This document shows, one piece after another, positions 9,966 through 19,926 of a stretch of DNA of 64,000 nucleotides. Every line of letters begins with the position of its first letter. Within the stretch, counting starts at the first letter, position 1. This DNA comes from Isoetes taiwanensis. Taxonomy: Eukaryota; Streptophyta; Lycopodiopsida; Isoetales; Isoetaceae. Location of the stretch: contig JAJEKV010000159.1 in NCBI GenBank assembly GCA_021234155.1, positions 949,971 through 1,013,970 on the forward strand, read 5' to 3'. The notes below the pieces were generated by a model. The model saw only the letters and a program-made list of their open reading frames with translations. It had not been told where the DNA came from and made no database searches. The position numbers were made by a program, and so were the translations under genes.

Positions 9966-11874
9966 CATTGTCCGTGTAACCATTGAATGGCCATTGCCCT
10001 ATGTCCTTTTGCATTGCTTTTCGTCTTCCTTACTCGATTTTAACACTACTGGAAATCCTTGTGCGGGTTGTGTATCTCTTCCTTAATGAACATCTAGTAG
10101 CAAAGGGAGTTGTGGGGCAAATGACACAATGCCACTTCAAGGAAATACCGAATGGAGTAGTGAGCGTGGGGTGTGGAGGAAGTGTTCAAGGCCACCATAC
10201 ACTTCCTTGGCCAACTCGGATGCAAACACAATAGCGTAAGCTTAGGGGCTCATTCGTTCTCCTGGAGAAGTGAAGATGCTCGTGGAGTCGCCCGCTAATG
10301 ACGCCCCCAAAGAAAAAGACAATGAGAGGTGGGAAAGGAACACAACCGCCGACAAGATATACCCTTCTTGAAAAGGATTGTGAGATATGGCACTCCCGCG
10401 ACTCCATTATCGCCGGAAAGGGATTCATATCATTCACCGCCCCGATGATGCGCTTTGTGACCAGTTTCGGGTTTCAAGTTTGTGGGAGTATTCAGAATGA
10501 AGGTTTCCCCCCTTCTGAAGTGAACATTCGTTGCCGGGGTTGCTTGCGTACCGCCAAACCGGGATGCTCGTGAGATGGAACAATGACCTCGTCCGTGTTG
10601 ATGGAATAAAGGTCTCGAGATATTGACCGCAAAGACCGCAACAGAAGCAGATATAGTGTCCAGCCGGGAGCTCGTGAGCATCGAAGCACCCAAATTATGA
10701 GAAACGACATTACACTTTTCATTCCCCACAGCCCGGGGAAGGTTGTAAGGCCACCAAAGCTTGCTCGCCTTACCACTTCGAATGCTATCCGCCATTCTGG
10801 AGGACCTTGTGCTGCAAGAATAGGTGTTGCGCCAAGTTCTCTCACGAATCAAGTTGTTAACATGCTAAAGGAATTCCTTGCCATGAAATCAAGTGATAGG
10901 GTTACTTTTTGTTTATGACATGTTCGCAACAACATGAAAGGTCAAGAGTGGGACGATTAGTGCCGCAAGGGAATCTCGCTTTGCGAAAGGGCGTGGTACC
11001 TTGGTCTCCGGGATCTCGAGGCCCAATTCCTTGAGGGTGCACGCAAGGCCAACATGGTAACCGTGGCACCTTTGAAGCCCTCGCTCCCTCGACATTGGCA
11101 TGTGAGGCCGTGTTTTCCATGTTTGTGAGGGAAAACTGTGAATCCTTGCCCCACCGCAGCCAGGAGAAACTAAGAGAGAACGCCGAAGTTGCCTGCAATG
11201 TTTACTTAAATCCAAAGATTCTAGAAGAGGTTAATGCAGGTTGTGGCATTGATCGGCAAGAAGGTTATCACCGGCATGTGTTTTCATAGAACGTGGAGGC
11301 GAGCTTCGGGATGTCAAGATCGCAAAAAAATTGCATTCTTCAAATGCGATACGGTGAGGTGATCCGTACAAAGTTATCAAGACCAAAATGAAGGAGAGAG
11401 AAGGATGCTGCATGATGAAAGAAGAGCGATAGACTAGAGAAAGCAGGCGCGGTCGCATTACCAGATCTGGTCGTGGAAATTATACTCCCACGTATCCCGC
11501 CAATATCTTTGTATTATTCCGTTTACAAAATGGATCAAGCTTAAAACAATGATTCCAAACTGCAACAACTGCGGAAGTCTCTCCGAGACTTGACAAGCTC
11601 AAAACGCCATTGATCGGGTGCATTGACTCATGGTCATGGAAATGGAAGCTATGGAAACTTTGCCCGGACTTATGGTCGATGACTCTAACTTCCATGTAGG
11701 TTCTTTTGAATAGCATCTTGAAGAGATTAGAGATGGGGAACTAGTATGCAGGAGGCCACCGCCGCCCGAATCATCCGCTCCAAAATGGGTGTCCTCCTTT
11801 GAGACTCCACGGCCTTTGGAGTCAAAGTTGTCACTATCCAATAGCAGCAGATACCGCTAATTTGCCACAAAAGT
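9966..11874. other. Decayed coding-like sequence, unassigned
   Basis: Short plus-strand frames, for example 10298-10573 and a frame near 11240-11330 reading KVITGMCFHRTWRRASGCQD, look like exon remnants separated by frameshifts and stops. They precede the transposase-like remnant on the same strand and may be its 5' part. No family assigned. Confidence 0.3.
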
Positions 11875-12955
11875 GACGGACCATCATTGAAGCCTCTGCC
11901 CAAGATACTTTATTTTGTTTGGACAACGATCCGATGAGAACAAGAATAGGTATGTCTTCTCCTATCTTTCTTACCTAGTATATCTTGGTGTGTTTGAAGA
12001 GATTGAGCTAGGGTTCATGATGCCCTGGCCATTCACATGATGATATTGATGCCTTGTTTGGTAACTTCTCCACATCTTTAAAGAAGGCCGAGGTGCTCAC
12101 AATGCCGGAACCATCGTATGAATTCCACAAATGCAACTTGAATACACCGTGTCCCTATGTTGTTGACAAAGTTCCGATTGGAAGGGTTTTATAGAAGGCT
12201 ACATACCAGATGGGGGATGATAGATTGACAGTCATACCACCCCTCTAACTTTCAGATTCGCTATGAATGGTGATTGGCCAGTCATATATTACAAAACTCG
12301 ACCCACTTACTTGGATTGGTTGCTTGCTGGTGGAATAAAGATGTGGAAAGAAAAAGAGGACGGGAAGCCCATGATGCCAGTTGGATATCCTAAGCTGCTT
12401 CCTCCCAAGAAATCGGTGAAGGACCTTGGCCTCACGCGAAAACAAGATTCCACAAGTATATATTGCATTGGGTTGCTTGTTCAACTAGTAACAAGGGTGC
12501 TCCGAAACGACCAAGTACTCGCAGTTCACGCCCACGATTGAATATTGGATGAAACTCTTGCAAGAACTGGGGAACATCAGGCAAAGGACGAAGGCACTTA
12601 TAATGACTTCCGCCACGCACTAGGTAAAGCGAGCTCCACCCGATGTGGGTCAGTGGTGGAGCCAATTGCTACTATCACTCCTCCTTATGTCGGCCCCTGG
12701 AAGGACAAACCTGTACCAGAATTCAATCCATACAAAGATTTGAAGAAAGGTATGTTTATTATGGCACGCCCTGATAATGTGATGTGCCCAACTTGGGTGG
12801 GCCTAGCTACTGAGGAGCCACAAATGGATGATAAGAAGGAGAACTTTGAGACTATTCTGGTGACTTGGTGGGAGCCAATCCCGGTGAGGAACCAAGTCTA
12901 CCCACTAATTATGCCACCATCGGAAGAAGAGATGGAGGCCAACGATCGCAAGTGA
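11875..12955 (+). pseudogene. Decayed transposase-like gene (GHxxxDIDALFG motif) with C-terminal small domain
   Basis: The frame at 12027-12191 reads GHSHDDIDALFGNFSTSLKK, a signature I associate with DUF7869-type transposase-like proteins of plants and other eukaryotes. It is closed by TAG at 12192-12194 with readable codons beyond. A frame-shifted continuation at about 12243-12541 gives TFRFAMNGDWPVIYYK, the usual downstream block. A third segment (12545-12955) holds DLKKGMFIMARP, PTWVGLATEEP and FETILVTWWEP, resembling a small BAH/chromo-like module. This echoes the EFWIVKC module that ends the gene at 2-1465, so the two loci may be related element types. Several stops and frameshifts mark it as a pseudogene. 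Boundaries are approximate. Confidence 0.45.
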
Positions 12956-13119
12956 CCGTGATAGAGGCGGAGACTATCGACTCACGCTTTGGGAGCCATC
13001 AAACAAGAAGAAGATACCTAATACTATTAAGATACAAATCCGCGCTCCGGCCGAGGCATATGCAAAGACTCGCAGGGATGTCAACTAGTGTATGAAAAAG
13101 AGTCATTCTTGCAAGTGTA

Positions 13120-13845
13120 CTAAAAAATGGTCCATAAATTCAGGTATTGTCCATTCTGCTTCAAAGGATTCAGCAATGTTAGCCCTTGAACTGTTTCTCG
13201 ATCAGCTAATTGTTGCAAAGCAACTGTTTTATTGGGACTTATTCCCTTTAATGCTATAATATCATTTTTAGTCTCTTGTATGTCAGCTGAAACTGAGGCA
13301 AGCAATTTATCAAGGCCTTCGAGCAGACCATTCAATCCAACAAGAGCCTTCTCCTTTGCCTTCAACTCCTGTTCCAAATTCTGCACTTCAACTTTAATGC
13401 ACTTCTGCTCATCTTCCATTAATGTAATACTTCTTGCAATGCTAGTCACAACAGTCTCTTCTCTACTAGTTCTTTTCCTTGTGTTTCTTTTAGAGGTTTG
13501 CAAAGTCTGCCATCCGAAAAGGGTCCAGTTAAGCTTATGCTTGGCAGGGTTAGCTAAAGCACGTCTAGTATTCTGATAGGCAAAGGCTCTGGCAAAAATA
13601 GTTCTGGCTTCTTTGTTTTTTAAGCCAAACTGGTAAACCTTATAGACCAGATCATCCAGGTCATCAACAAATTCAGGCCTAACTTGGTGCAGTTTGATCT
13701 TACCACCCTTCAAATCTGTGGGCCAGACACTAAAAAAATCGTCAAGGCTGCAATCATCCCAGCTTAAAGATTTTGGATCCCTTCCTTCATTCGGCAGTCT
13801 CCTGTATTCATGAAATTCCTGAACTATTGTAGCAAACCTCATCTC
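13120..13845 (-). CDS. Unknown coiled-coil protein, terminal exon
   Basis: A 240-codon frame follows a good acceptor (TTTTGCTTAG then GAG-ATG), so it is probably the last exon of a longer gene. The first Met is at 13842. The N-terminal part (residues 1-110) is acidic and aromatic, with WDDCSLDDFFSVWP and a mid-region FARAFAYQNTRRAL. Residues about 135-210 are heptad-rich (MEDEQKCIKVEVQNLEQELK, LLEGLDKLLASV) and should form a coiled coil. A possible upstream exon, 13980 to about 13910, reads MSYMESYDEDPLSWHYPEG, but I found no phase-matching donor. I do not recognise the family. Its intact frame contrasts with the decayed genes on both sides. Confidence 0.5.
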   Translation of the reverse strand, partial: EMRFATIVQEFHEYRRLPNEGRDPKSLSWDDCSLDDFFSVWPTDLKGGKIKLHQVRPEFVDDLDDLVYKVYQFGLKNKEARTIFARAFAYQNTRRALANPAKHKLNWTLFGWQTLQTSKRNTRKRTSREETVVTSIARSITLMEDEQKCIKVEVQNLEQELKAKEKALVGLNGLLEGLDKLLASVSADIQETKNDIIALKGISPNKTVALQQLADRETVQGLTLLNPLKQNGQYLNLWTIF

Positions 13846-14514
13846 CTAAGCAAAACAAATCGCCCTTTAGATCTTCATAGAAAGGGAGAGGAAAATAGGG
13901 CAAAAAAGACTTATTGAATGTCTCCCTTCTGGATAGTGCCAGGATAAAGGATCCTCATCATATGATTCCATGTAACTCATTCTTAAAAGGACGGCTCCAG
14001 AATTATCTGCTCCAATATTATTTGCTTCAAAATGATGGTCTGATGCACTCTGATCATCCTTTCACAAGAAATGGGCGCAGCTAGGGCGCCATCTTCGAAC
14101 CTCGGGCGCGGGAGAAAGGTGAAGTGCAAAGAAATGAAATTGATGGGCAAAAGATTCCATAAAACTTCATCAAAAAAAGTCATGGTGCTGTGCTTGGATT
14201 TCTCGAAAATGCCCCCCAGCTATGTGCGTTTACCCCGTTAGGAACTTTTGTTTTCCATGAATAGAGATTGTGTGTTGATAGTATAAGGATTGCATATTTA
14301 CTAAGATAGTATTTCATTATTAATTAAAATGAAGCATTGTGTATTTATATAGATAGTATTCTTGTATTAATTTTGATGAACCATTGAGTATTCATGTGAT
14401 AAGTTTGATTTTTTGGCATATTTTTACACTGTTGGTATTTTGGATTTAGGGTTTTTACAAGAGTGGCTAGGATTTAGTTTCAGGTAGAATATGCCATTTT
14501 GGTGCGATTTACCC
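13846..14514. other. Spacer, AT-rich toward the right
   Basis: Possible 5' exon sequence of the coiled-coil gene at 13910-14180. I see nothing else assignable. Confidence 0.3.
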
Positions 14515-15254
14515 ATAAATGACATATTTAGCTTATAAGATTTACCATTATAAGATTATATCTATTTTTACCTTTATTGATTTTAATAATTTGTTCAATC
14601 TATTTTTAGATCAAAAATATGATGGAAATTATACAAAGTATAAAATTGCTTTCTAAACTAATATTCACTTTAATCTATTTAGAAATAAATTCTCATATAA
14701 GATAAACTCTATATGATTAAAATGTAATTTTATTTTAAATATTTAAAGAAGATAATTTTAGTTTGAAATTGAATACGTTTATTTTTTAATAATAACTATT
14801 GAATAGTTTATTTTTGATGGAATATAATATATTAAATTTATAAATAATAAACTCAACCTAAAACTTTTGTTAAAGTATTTTTAAAAGTATAAAATTTTAT
14901 AAATTGTGAAAATTCTCATAATAGTTTTATGTCAATCGCTTATCACCCATCAGGTTTCATTTAGAAATTATGATTGCCAAATTTTAAATTTGTTAAATCA
15001 TCGAAAATTGAAATTTTATATTCTTGAAATGTCTAATCCTAAATAGATACAAGTGAAAATTAGTTAGAAAAGCAATTTTATTCTTTGATAACCATTATAA
15101 TTTTAATTTAAAGATGAACTTTTATAATTAAAATTTATAAATATTATAACAATCAAGAAGAATTAAACAATACATATATTTTTATAATGACATCCTTGAA
15201 GTGCTCTCTATCAAACCTGAATAAGTCTAAGTTTTGTTGAATATGTCATTTAGG
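14515..15254. mobile_element. AT-rich foldback MITE, copy A
   Basis: The right end (about 15180-15254: CATCCTTGAAGTGCTCT, TTTTGTTGAATATGTCATTTA) and the interior align with MITE copy B at 16025-16814 in the same orientation. The left end keeps TAAATGACATATTTA and CCATTATAAGATTATAT, inverted relative to the right end, but part of the left arm is lost. About 740 bp, non-coding. Confidence 0.65.
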
Positions 15255-15322
15255 CTCTGATATCAGTATTCCACCGTTACTTAGGCTCTCATATCAGTTA
15301 TTTTTTTTTATATTTTTTTCAG

Positions 15323-15550
15323 AGGTTGCACAAGCAGACTCTATTTGTTCGCAACGTCATTCAAGAGGTAGCTGACTTCTCCCCTTATGAAAAACGAATA
15401 ATTGAGTTTCTCAAGGTCGGCAAAGATAAAAAAGCACTGAAGCTTGCAAAGAAAAAACTGGGAACCCATCTTTGAGCGAAGAGGAAACTTGCAAAGATGG
15501 TGGCTTTCGTGAGTAAGATGCGTACAGCTGCTGCTAGTGGACAGAGATGA
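15323..15550 (+). pseudogene. RPL36: Ribosomal protein eL36, 3' exon with one nonsense codon
   Basis: After a strong acceptor (poly-T then TTTTTTTCAG at 15322) the frame reads [44 protein letters not shown]-stop-AKRKLAKM, ending SKMRTAAASGQR-stop. This matches the C-terminal three quarters of plant eL36, a 60S subunit protein. The TGA at 15473-15475 sits where the family has a basic residue (GTHxRAKRK), so one CGA-to-TGA change explains it. No upstream exon coding the conserved N-terminus was found in the preceding 1 kb. The exon lies between two related MITEs. Most likely a duplicated, decaying gene fragment that kept its intron boundary and so is not a processed copy. Identity is secure; pseudogene status is inferred. 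Confidence 0.85.
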
Positions 15551-16024
15551 AGACTGTTTGTTTGTTTTGGTGACAATACTTATTTCTTTTTGTGAGATTC
15601 TGAATGCTTAAGTCTGATCACGAGGTGTTTGTCAGTCATAAACTTCCATTTTAAATGAGGCTATGATCCACTATTAATGTTTATTGTCTTTTACTTGAAT
15701 ATATCTGCTACAGAGCACATTTGGACGTTAGCACATGGTTTACAGCACATTCGGATTCAAGTTACACACTTCATCCCATTAAAAGAACCTAGTTGCACAT
15801 CTTTATATTAGTAAACTGTAATGTCTCATCAGTATCAGTCAGCAAAAATTTTAGGAGCCCAGATGGGCCGTGTGGTCCCGAATCACCTATTTGGGTGAAT
15901 ATGCTGGCCGGCCTAAGTAGGATCCTGACATCCTAACACTTTTTAAATGAATGCATTTGGAAAATTTGGGATTTGAAACCACAAATTTAAATTCCAAATC
16001 TCTAATGCATAATTTCACTAACTA
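15551..16024. other. Spacer downstream of the eL36 exon
   Basis: No gene or repeat recognised. Sequence just after the stop could be the former 3'UTR. Confidence 0.4.
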
Positions 16025-16814
16025 TTATATATGTCATATTTAACAAAATTTGGACTTATTCAAATCTAATAAATGTACTTCAAGGATGCCAAGATAATAT
16101 TATATGTATTTTTAGCTCTTATTGATTTTAATAATTTGTTCTGTTTACCTTTAGATCAAAAATATGATATTTACTAAAGTTTAAAGTTGCTTTCTAAACT
16201 AATTTTGGATTCCATCTATTTAGAATTAAATTTTCATCTAAGATAACACTGTATAATTAAAATGCTATTTTTTTTAAAATATTCAAAGAAAGTTTTAGAT
16301 TGAAATTAATTAAATGATTACGTTTATGTTTATTAAAAAATAAATAATTTATTATTGATTAAAATATATTTTATTTCATCAATAATAAATTATTCAATAG
16401 TTATTATTAAACCGATAACTTTATATCATTTAATTAATTTCAACCTAAAACCTTCCTTAAAGTATTTTTAAAAATGTAAAAGTTTGTAAATTGTGAAACT
16501 CTAATAACAGTTTTAAGTCAATCGCTAGATTTCATTTAATTATCATGATCGCTAAATCTTGAATCTGTTAAATCACTAAAAATTGAAATTTTTATATCCT
16601 TGAAATGTCTAATTCTAAATAGATTCAAATAAAAATTAGTTTGGAAATCAAGTTTATTCTTTGATAACCATTATGCTTTAATTTAAAGATAAACTTATAA
16701 AAATTATAAGAATCAAGAAGAATCAAATAATACATATATTCTTATAATGGCGTTCTTGAAGTGTATTCTATTAAATCTGAATAAGTCCAAATTTTGTTGA
16801 ATATGTCATATAAG
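16025..16814. mobile_element. AT-rich foldback MITE, copy B
   Basis: Long terminal inverted repeats. The left arm starts TTATATATGTCATATTTAAC and continues AAAATTTGGACTTATTC. The reverse complement of the right end reads CTTATATGACATATTCAAC and then the same block. Inversion extends inward (CTAAACTAATTTT and ATCTATTTAGAATTA occur on both arms), and the centre has AATAAATAATTTATTATTG mirrored by CAATAATAAATTATTCAAT. About 790 bp with no ORF. A target-site duplication is not clear. Confidence 0.75.
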
Positions 16815-16869
16815 ATTGTACATGGCTAAAAAGATAGTTATTACTTTTAGACATGAGCTTTTTTATGAA

Positions 16870-18835
16870 TCTCAGGGAGCACAGGCGACAGTACCTCCAC
16901 AGCATAGCCCAGCGCTCGAAATCACAGAGGTAGATATAGACTAGGGGCTCCATCATCTAGCCAATGGAAAAACGCCAGACGTGGATGGTATGCAGGCAAA
17001 GTTGCTCGAGTGTGCAGGACCATCCATAGTACTGGTGTTGATTGCCATGTTCAATAGGGCATTCTAAAATGGTTTCTCCCCACAGTGAACCACTGGCCGA
17101 GTTGTCCTCATATACAAGGCGGGCAACTCGCACTGCCCCGCCAAATACCGAACAATTATAGGCGGCTCGGTACTTGCAAAACTGCTTGCCAGCATTCTAG
17201 ACCAGCAGTTGACTTACGTCCTGGGCAGAGGCAGTAGATGTCCGGGCTCTCATCCAGGCAGGGTTCAGGCTGCGACACTCAACTATTAATCACATCTTCA
17301 CTCTGCAGACCATGATTGAGGACAAGAGGAACCGATGGCGAGACCTGTATTGCTGCTTTGTGGACTTCGCAAAGGCTTTTGACATGGTGCCTCGGGAAGA
17401 GCAATGGGCGAGATTGCAAGACCTAGGGATCCCTGCAGATTTGCAGAATATGCGGTACATGCTGTATGAGACCCAGGCCAGTTGCATCTGACAAGCCAGC
17501 CATTCGAAACAATAGCAGGGTCCGTCAAGGATGCCCTCTGTCACTTACATTGTTTAGATTGTACATTGATCAGTTAGAGAGCTGGATAACTGAAAATGGG
17601 GGCGACGAAGCTTACCTCTTGCACCAGATTGTCAGGCAACTGATATATGTTGCTAATGTGGACATCCTTGCTTACACTCCGGAATACCATCTCGCTGGAC
17701 ACATTCCGTCAGGCAACTACCATGCGAGCCAACCTGGCCAAGACTAAGATGGTCCTCATATCATCTTCATGTCAGCTGCGGGTCCCTTCCTTCAGTTACA
17801 GAGGGCAAAATGTAGAAGTGGCATTCACTTATAGGTATTTGGGAGTGAAGTTCCCGTCTAGTATGCAGTGGAATGCTTCCATCCGTCTACGGGTGGCAGC
17901 GGGCTGGAAAGCGTTGTATGCCATGCAGAACAACAGTTACACAGCTGAGTTATATGACTGGGCCCATCAGTCGCCCCTGTTCAGGGTCTTAGTAGAGCCT
18001 GTCCTTTATACGGGATCGATGTTTGGGGCCCCGTGGTATCCCTTGGTATCTGGAATGATTTGAAGCAGGTACAGAAAGCCTTCTTGGCTCGAGCACTAGG
18101 AGTAAAGCCCACGGTCCCATATCAGATACAGGAGACAGATCTCTTACCTCTTCAGAGGGCAGCCCTGGATCGGCACATCGTCTACTTTTAGAAAGTGGTC
18201 ACTATGGATGATGCTCGCTCCCCTAGGCTGGCTTATGCTGTCACAATCTGTCCACAACTCCTCAAGACCTGTTGGAAGGAAAAGCGAGCCTTGACCTGTT
18301 CAATGTCTCGCAGATGGAATGTGCAGGAGCACAGTTACATACAAGTGCAAACAGAGGCAGGTCGCTAAAGCCTGAAGCAGTACCTTGATGCATGCTTCCT
18401 CAGCAAACTCTGAGCGACCGCGCTCTTGAACAGGTCAAGGCAGCAAGGCAGTACATTACCAGCACCACGCGAATCCCTCATTAGCGAGGGGCCCACAATG
18501 TTATGACCATACCCATCTGCCTATAAAAAAGCGTAGATTCATTGCCTCAATCTACATCGGTGCACATTGTCCCTGCATTGGGACAAGGAGATGGATTGGG
18601 AAACCATGGCACGACAAGCTCTGTAGATGCTGTCAAATGGGGGCCGTTGAAAATGAATGCCATACCTTACAAGGATGTCCGGCGTATGACGAAATTCAGG
18701 CGCGCTATGTCGAGTTGGTCAAGCCTGGCTAACCGTTACACATGATACTCAGTGCAGCTTCACTCCGAATGCTGGGATTTTACCTCCAAGAGGTAATGGA
18801 TTTGCGAGACCAACTCTGTCCTCGAACACACACAT
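16870..18835 (+). mobile_element. Decayed non-LTR retrotransposon (reverse transcriptase and CCHC tail)
   Basis: Translated segments in shifting frames give reverse-transcriptase blocks in order: KAGNSHCPAKYRTI (about 17118), INHIFTLQTMIEDKRNRW, YCCFVDFAKAFDMVPR (about 17349), RQGCPLSLTLFRLYIDQLES (17523), a corrupted YADD box reading YVANVD (about 17646), and YRYLGVKF (17832). The 3' part encodes a CCHC-like knuckle, CRCCQMG...ECHTLQGCPAYDE, near 18620-18700, as in CR1/R2-like LINE C-termini. Multiple stops and frameshifts; the catalytic Asp pair is lost, so it is inactive. It is not the plant L1 type seen at 54-60 kb. Ends are approximate and no poly(A) or TSD was found. Confidence 0.7.
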
Positions 18836-19926
18836 GACTTGAATCTATCTTGTTTCATATGTATACTTGTACAGTTTGACAATATTCTTATTACTGCCAC
18901 GATTTTTCCCTCGAAAAACTTTCGGATCGAGGGTTTTTTAACCTGAGCTATAATAAGTCTGATGCACTCTCTCTTTTGGGTCACATAGGCCGATTGATCT
19001 CCATAGACAATAAAAGCCTATTCTATTATATTCTATAGCTGCATCCGATAGAGCTTGTACATTTACTTGTGGTGAAAGATGTTGCCCACATGGTGTGGAC
19101 TTTGCTAGACTGTAAGCAATAGGAAGAGAGGAGCCAATGCAAAATGTGGGGAGTAACAATGAAAAGATCACCAACAAGTTGACTGTGATATAGTGCTTCT
19201 CTCTGGTATGGACCCGAAAGGATGCCAAACATCTCTAGGCCTTCTGCCCCGACGTTTTGGTTGTAGCCCACACCTCTTCGTCCTTCCAAACGTTGAGAAA
19301 TTCAGACAACACAATGGCTTCCTTCCATGCTTTACACACAAATTTCACTCTGAATAAATCTGTGAGATCAAGCCTCTATTAGACGTGAAATCGCCACAGC
19401 AGCCACTATTTTGGGCGAAAGAACTCATCTTAATTAGGATGAACCAAACAATCCTCCATCCTTAAGGGCATATTATGATATACTCAGTACTTCTAGTTAG
19501 GATCCTGGCTTAGATGGAGTCCTTTGTTATTGCCGACCTAGTCTCCATTATGGTCCTAGAATGGCTACCCAATGTGCAAGGATATACCTACCCGATGTCC
19601 ATGACATGAAAATAAGATAATAGAATAAGTCATCCCCACATAACTTAAGAGTAGGGTGCCCTCTATATTCCCTCTATAACTTAAGAGTAGGGTGCCCTCT
19701 ATATTCCCTCTTTCTTTGTGGCAAGATGGTCTCATATGAAGTCAACCTCGTACCTCGATCGCGCCTCCCTAATCTGCGTATCATTACCTAAAAAGCATTC
19801 CTAACACAATAACGTTTCTGCATAACAAAGGTATGTTAAAATCAACCCATTGAAACCAATGGAATTATTATGGCATTCCAATAAAAATAATAATTGAGAA
19901 TAACACAAAGGGCTATCGTCATCTTG
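18836..19926. other. Intergenic, with a 36-bp tandem duplication
   Basis: 19641-19711 holds two copies of a 36-bp unit starting TAACTTAAGAGTAGGGTGCC. Otherwise I see no gene. The last part should contain the 3'UTR of the aminopeptidase gene, which ends at 19927 on the minus strand. Confidence 0.5.

Noticed and set aside
10186-11215. Overlapping minus-strand ORFs of 80-140 codons at 10.2-11.2 kb
   Set aside because: No domain features, and they overlap decayed plus-strand coding-like sequence; probably shadows.
4160-15475. Claim that nuclear U-to-C editing repairs the stops
   Set aside because: No evidence from sequence alone; methyl-cytosine deamination in silenced genes explains the same pattern. 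Kept only as a question to test.
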